Source: Dokdonella_A sp046347015 (lineage in GTDB: Bacteria; Pseudomonadota; Gammaproteobacteria; Xanthomonadales; Rhodanobacteraceae). Taken from it: a stretch of DNA of 53,849 nucleotides. Below, one piece after another: positions 50,319-53,849 of the stretch (position 1 is its first letter; the number at the start of each line of letters is the position of its first letter). The stretch covers positions 1-53,849 of the forward strand of contig JAXMHA010000019.1 in NCBI GenBank assembly GCA_046347015.1, written 5' to 3'. The translations under genes and the position numbers were made by a program. Under the pieces are notes generated by a model that saw nothing but the letters and a program-made list of their open reading frames with translations, was not told the origin of the DNA and ran no database searches.

Positions 50319-51872
50319 TCAGTGCCCGCCGCCGGACGCGGACCCCGCCTTGGGGATGAAGGGCGGGCGAGCCAGCCAGATCACCGCGATCAGCGCGATG
50401 AAGATCCAGCCGAGCGCGTAGAACACGGTGTTGAACGACATCTGCACGGCCTGCTGGTTGATCACGCGGTTCATGTAGCCGGCGAAGAGTTCGGTGTTGC
50501 CATGCGCGAGCGCGATGCCTTGCCGGGTCCGTTCTCCGTAGGCCGTGAAATGTTCGACAAGGGTGGCGTGGTTGGTCACGCCGCCCCGCCCCCACAGGTA
50601 GATCGTGATCGATGCCGAAAAGCTGCCGGCGAGTGAGCGCAGGAACGTCGCGAGCCCCGAACCCGACGCCACCTCCCGCCCATTCAAGTCGGACAACAGG
50701 ATCGTCAGGATCGGCATGAAGAAAAACGCGACGCCGAGACCTTGCAGCAGTTGCACCATCGCGACGTGGTAGAAATCCACCTCGGTGGTGAACGCGGCGC
50801 GCATGAAGCAGGTCGCCCCCATCATCACGAACGCGATGGCCGTCAGCATGCGCAGGTCGAAGCGCGGCCCGTACTTTCCGATCCAGAAGGTCAGCAGCAC
50901 GGGCAACACCCCGATCGGCGCCGTCGCCAACCCGGCCCACGTCGACGTATAGCCGAGCGTTTCCTGCAGCCACAACGGAACCAGCAGGGCGATCGCGAAG
51001 AATGCCGCGTAAGCGAGTACGAGCGCCAGCGTCCCGGCCGCGAAATTGCGGTGGCGAAACAGGCGCAGGTCCACGATCGGTTCGCGGTCGGTCAGTTCCC
51101 AGATCAGGAACACCGTCAGCGACACCGCCGAGGTGATGGCCAGCGTGATGATGAAGTTCGATTCGAACCAGTCGAGTTCGTTGCCCTTGTCGAGCAGGAT
51201 CTGCAGCGCCCCGACCCCGACGATCAACGTCACCAGTCCGACCCAGTCCACGCGCGGCCGGTCGATCTGTTCCGGGCGTCCGGCGAGCTGCGCGCCGACC
51301 ATCGTGCTCGCGAAGATGCCGATCGGCACGTTGATGAAGAAGATCCATTCCCACGAATAGCTGTCGGTGATCCAGCCGCCGAGCACGGGACCGGCAATCG
51401 GCGCGACGACCGTCACCATGCCGAGGATTGCCAGCGCCATGCCGCGTTTCTCCGGCGGGTAGATGGACACCAGCAGGCTTTGCGTGACCGGATACATCGG
51501 GCCTGCCATCGCGCCCTGGAGCGCGCGGAACACCACCAGCATGCCGAGGCTGGTCGAGAGACCGCACGCGAGCGACGCCAGCGAGAACAGCAGCGTCGCC
51601 ACGACGAACAGCTTCACCTCGCCGAAACGGCGCGTCAGGAAACCCGTCAGCGGCAGCGCGATCGCGTTGCTGACCGCGAACGAGGTGATGATCCAGGTCG
51701 ACTCGTTCTGGCTGGCGCCGAGGTTGCCGGCAATGGTCGGCAGCGACACGTTCGCGATCGTGATGTCGAGCACCTGCATGAAGGTGCCGAGTGACAACCC
51801 GAACGTCGCGAGCGCAAGACTCGGCGGCCTGAACGGGACAGGCCGGACCACATCGGCGGCGACCGCGGCCAT
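50319..51872 (-). CDS. emrB: MFS efflux pump, EmrB/QacA (DHA2) type
   Basis: A 517-residue inner-membrane transporter with about 14 helices. Motifs are LDITIANVSLPTIAGNLGAS, STWIITSFAVSNAIALPLTG, FRALQGAMAGPMYP and PIAGPVLGGWITDSYSWEW (motif C, antiporter), with FINVPIG. It pumps drugs or fatty acids out with protons. It starts 3 nt after emrA in the order TolC-like, EmrA, EmrB. In EmrAB-TolC pumps the three proteins span both membranes. No regulator gene is in view. Confidence 0.9.
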   Translation of the reverse strand: MAAVAADVVRPVPFRPPSLALATFGLSLGTFMQVLDITIANVSLPTIAGNLGASQNESTWIITSFAVSNAIALPLTGFLTRRFGEVKLFVVATLLFSLASLACGLSTSLGMLVVFRALQGAMAGPMYPVTQSLLVSIYPPEKRGMALAILGMVTVVAPIAGPVLGGWITDSYSWEWIFFINVPIGIFASTMVGAQLAGRPEQIDRPRVDWVGLVTLIVGVGALQILLDKGNELDWFESNFIITLAITSAVSLTVFLIWELTDREPIVDLRLFRHRNFAAGTLALVLAYAAFFAIALLVPLWLQETLGYTSTWAGLATAPIGVLPVLLTFWIGKYGPRFDLRMLTAIAFVMMGATCFMRAAFTTEVDFYHVAMVQLLQGLGVAFFFMPILTILLSDLNGREVASGSGLATFLRSLAGSFSASITIYLWGRGGVTNHATLVEHFTAYGERTRQGIALAHGNTELFAGYMNRVINQQAVQMSFNTVFYALGWIFIALIAVIWLARPPFIPKAGSASGGGH

Positions 51873-51875
51873 GCC

Positions 51876-53129
51876 TCAACCGCCGTGGCCGGCACCCGCG
51901 ACGGGAACCGCGCCCGACGTACCGGCGCCCCCGTCGTTCGCAGCGATGATCTTCGCGATCAACGCATCGACCGCAGCGCCGTCATGCGCATACACATCGG
52001 TGCTGAACAACGGGTGCTCCGGCGGCTGGGTGGACAGCATCGGGCCGGAGCTGTCGTGCAGGTCGACGTCGACGGACATCGACAATCCGATCCGCAGGGG
52101 ATGCTCCTCGAGTTCCTTCGGGTCGAGCGCGATCCGTACCGGCAGCCGCTGCACGATCTTGATCCAGTTGCCGGTCGCGTTTTGCGCCGGCAGCAATGCG
52201 AATGCGCTGCCGGTACCGATGCCGAGTCCGGCGACGTGTCCGCGGAAATCGACCTTCCCGCCATAGAGGTCCGACGTGAGCGTGACGGGCTGGCCAATCC
52301 GCATCCTCGTCAACTGGGTTTCCTTGAAATTCGCGGTGACCCAGACCTGCTGCAACGGGACGACCGCCATGAGCGGCGCACCGGGCTGCACGCGTTGGCC
52401 AACCTGCACGTTGCGCTCGGCGACATAGCCCGAGACGGGCGCGCGCAGTGTCGTGCGGTCGTGGTCGAGCCATGCCGCCCGCAGCTTCGCGGCCGCGGCG
52501 CGCACGTCCGGGTGCGAGGCCACGCGGGTATCGTCGACCAATGCCTGCGAAACCTCGAGTTGCTGTTGTGCGGCGGTGAGCGCACTCCGCGCGGCGGTCA
52601 GGGCATCCCGCGCGTGGGCCAGTTCCTCGCTGGAGATCGCGCCGGTCTTCGCGAGGTCCCGCCGCCGGTCGAAGTCGGCCTGGGCGCGTTCGAAAGCGGC
52701 TTTCCGCGCCGCCACGTCGGCCTGTGCCGCGCCCGCCCCGCTGTAGAGACCGCGCACGCGGCGAACCGTCTGCGCGAGTCCCGCCTCGGCCTGCTCCAGT
52801 GCGACTTCGGCATCCGCCGCGTCGAGTACGACCAGGACCTGCCCCGCCTTGACGAAGTCGTTGTCATCGGCGCCGATGCTGACCACGGTGCCCGGAATCT
52901 GCGGCGTGATCTGGACGACGTTTCCGTCGACGTAGGCATCTTCCGTGCCCTGGTACCAGCGGCCAATCAGGAAATACCAGATTGTCCAGCCGACGGCGAC
53001 CAGGACGATGACGGCCAACAGCGCTCGCAGCAACAGGCCACGGCGCTTGTTCCGCGAACCCTGGGGTGCGTCCGTGGGCGCCGTGGCGTCCTTGCGCAAT
53101 TCGAGTTCGGAAGGATTGCTCGATGTCAT
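51876..53129 (-). CDS. emrA: EmrA-type membrane fusion protein
   Basis: A 417-residue HlyD-family adaptor. It has one N-terminal membrane helix (about 32-52), a lipoyl half (YVDGNVVQITPQIPGTV), a long coiled coil (about 100-200), the second lipoyl half (TTLRAPVSGYVAERNVQVGQ) and a beta barrel (WVTANFKETQLTRMRIGQPV). The C-terminal 60 residues, rich in Gly, Ala and His, are longer than in E. coli EmrA. Its ATG overlaps the stop of the upstream TolC-like gene (ATGA). It links the inner-membrane pump to the outer-membrane channel. Confidence 0.9.
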   Translation of the reverse strand: MTSSNPSELELRKDATAPTDAPQGSRNKRRGLLLRALLAVIVLVAVGWTIWYFLIGRWYQGTEDAYVDGNVVQITPQIPGTVVSIGADDNDFVKAGQVLVVLDAADAEVALEQAEAGLAQTVRRVRGLYSGAGAAQADVAARKAAFERAQADFDRRRDLAKTGAISSEELAHARDALTAARSALTAAQQQLEVSQALVDDTRVASHPDVRAAAAKLRAAWLDHDRTTLRAPVSGYVAERNVQVGQRVQPGAPLMAVVPLQQVWVTANFKETQLTRMRIGQPVTLTSDLYGGKVDFRGHVAGLGIGTGSAFALLPAQNATGNWIKIVQRLPVRIALDPKELEEHPLRIGLSMSVDVDLHDSSGPMLSTQPPEHPLFSTDVYAHDGAAVDALIAKIIAANDGGAGTSGAVPVAGAGHGG

Positions 53130-53849
53130 GGTGTCCGACTCCCGATGTCAGCCGCCGGGGCGGCCACGAGGGCGCGGGCGTCGGCGTCCGGCGAATAGCC
53201 GCCCCCCAGCGATTCGATCAATGCCACGGCCGCGGATGCCCGCGCGATCTCGAGTCGCGCAAGGGCCCGTTCGGCGGCGATGAGCTGTTCCCTGACACTC
53301 AGCGCCTCGAGGTATGAACCGATGCCGCCGCGATAGCGCTGCATCGCGAGATCCCACGCGTGGCGAGCGCTGTCGAAAGCGAGGCGTGCATCGCCGAACT
53401 GTGCGTCCAACGTGCGCAAGGCATCGTGATCCATCGCGATTTCGTTGATGGCCGCAATGACCGTCTTGTCGTAGAGGGCAACCGCCTCGTCCCAATCCGC
53501 ATTCCGGGCTGACAGGCCTGCCCGCAAGCGGCCGCCATCGAAGATCGGCAGGCTGATCGCGGGCGCCGCCTGATAGCCGAACGATGATGCGCGCAGCAGG
53601 CTCGAACCCGGCCCGGCGATAAGTCCCGCCAGCGCACTGACGTCGATGTTCGGCAGGAACGCGGCCCGGGCGGCGGCAACGCCTTTTCCGGCCGCTTCGA
53701 CCCGCCAACGCGCGGCAACCACGTCTGGGCGCTTGCCGATGAGGTCGGCCGTGACTGCAGTCGGAACGGGAACGGCGGTGTCCGGCAGTGGCTCCGGTCG
53801 CGCGATGGACAACGCGCGGTCGGGACCCTTGCCGAGCAGTACCGCCAGC
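53126..53849 (-). CDS. TolC/NodT-type outer-membrane efflux protein (5' end outside window)
   Basis: The minus-strand frame is open to the right window edge; about 240 C-terminal residues are visible. LIGKRPDVVAARW and AAFLPNIDVSALAG are typical of NodT-family efflux lipoproteins. ISLPIFDGGRLRAGL and the final YRGGIGSYLEALSVREQLI complete the second repeat of the TolC fold. The first repeat and any lipobox lie outside. It is the first gene of a three-gene efflux operon and overlaps emrA by 4 nt. Confidence 0.88.
   Translation of the reverse strand, partial: LAVLLGKGPDRALSIARPEPLPDTAVPVPTAVTADLIGKRPDVVAARWRVEAAGKGVAAARAAFLPNIDVSALAGLIAGPGSSLLRASSFGYQAAPAISLPIFDGGRLRAGLSARNADWDEAVALYDKTVIAAINEIAMDHDALRTLDAQFGDARLAFDSARHAWDLAMQRYRGGIGSYLEALSVREQLIAAERALARLEIARASAAVALIESLGGGYSPDADARALVAAPAADIGSRTP

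Overview
The window is about 54 kb of GC-rich, densely coded DNA, most likely a chromosomal segment of a gammaproteobacterium of the Xanthomonadales/Lysobacterales type (Rhodanobacteraceae or a Dokdonella-like relative). That placement is an inference from base composition, from the divergent rluC-rne pair, from the agmatine deiminase/N-carbamoylputrescine amidase pair, and from several secreted proteins sharing a short C-terminal tail. No phage, plasmid, integrase or CRISPR array was seen.

Region 1 (1-12 kb) is mainly housekeeping: the end of aguA and all of aguB (putrescine synthesis), a TraB-family membrane protein, two small periplasmic cytochromes c, nfuA, a pterin-carbinolamine dehydratase, rluC, and rne with a sigma-70-like promoter and a leader of about 355 nt. 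After rne lie a 289-bp palindromic element with perfect 21-bp inverted ends, a GacA/UvrY-type response regulator, a DUF4870-type membrane protein and a large membrane-bound winged-helix regulator with TPRs.

Region 2 (13-34 kb) is accessory. It holds secreted or surface proteins: GG-repeat, collagen-like, beta-helix, 59-residue-repeat and delta-60 proteins, an S15 hydrolase, a lipoprotein and LolA-like paralogues. It also holds decayed genes (a prolyl oligopeptidase remnant and a truncated delta-60 gene), a second diverged copy of the palindromic element, and a two-gene operon coding a SIR2-like/TIR protein and a membrane-anchored STAND NTPase. That operon looks like an NAD-targeting immune module and is the best candidate here for an undescribed system. 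Three copies of a 33-bp block made of three 11-bp direct repeats lie upstream of three secreted-protein genes. One of them also lies upstream of the winged-helix regulator, so a local regulon is plausible. Five exported proteins (four here, plus the DUF1501 protein in region 3) end in a tail of the type [DN]DTIFxNGFD.

Region 3 (34-54 kb) returns to metabolism: hutG; a leucine/isovalerate degradation run (liuC, a cupin, liuD, liuE); a peptidase-S51-like protein without its serine; a GNAT; an HSD10-type SDR; tRNA-Arg(CCT); an ALDH7-type dehydrogenase; another SDR; a DUF4190 protein; overlapping pyrD and murB; a DUF1800/DUF1501 export pair; and a TolC-EmrA-EmrB tripartite efflux operon that runs off the right end.
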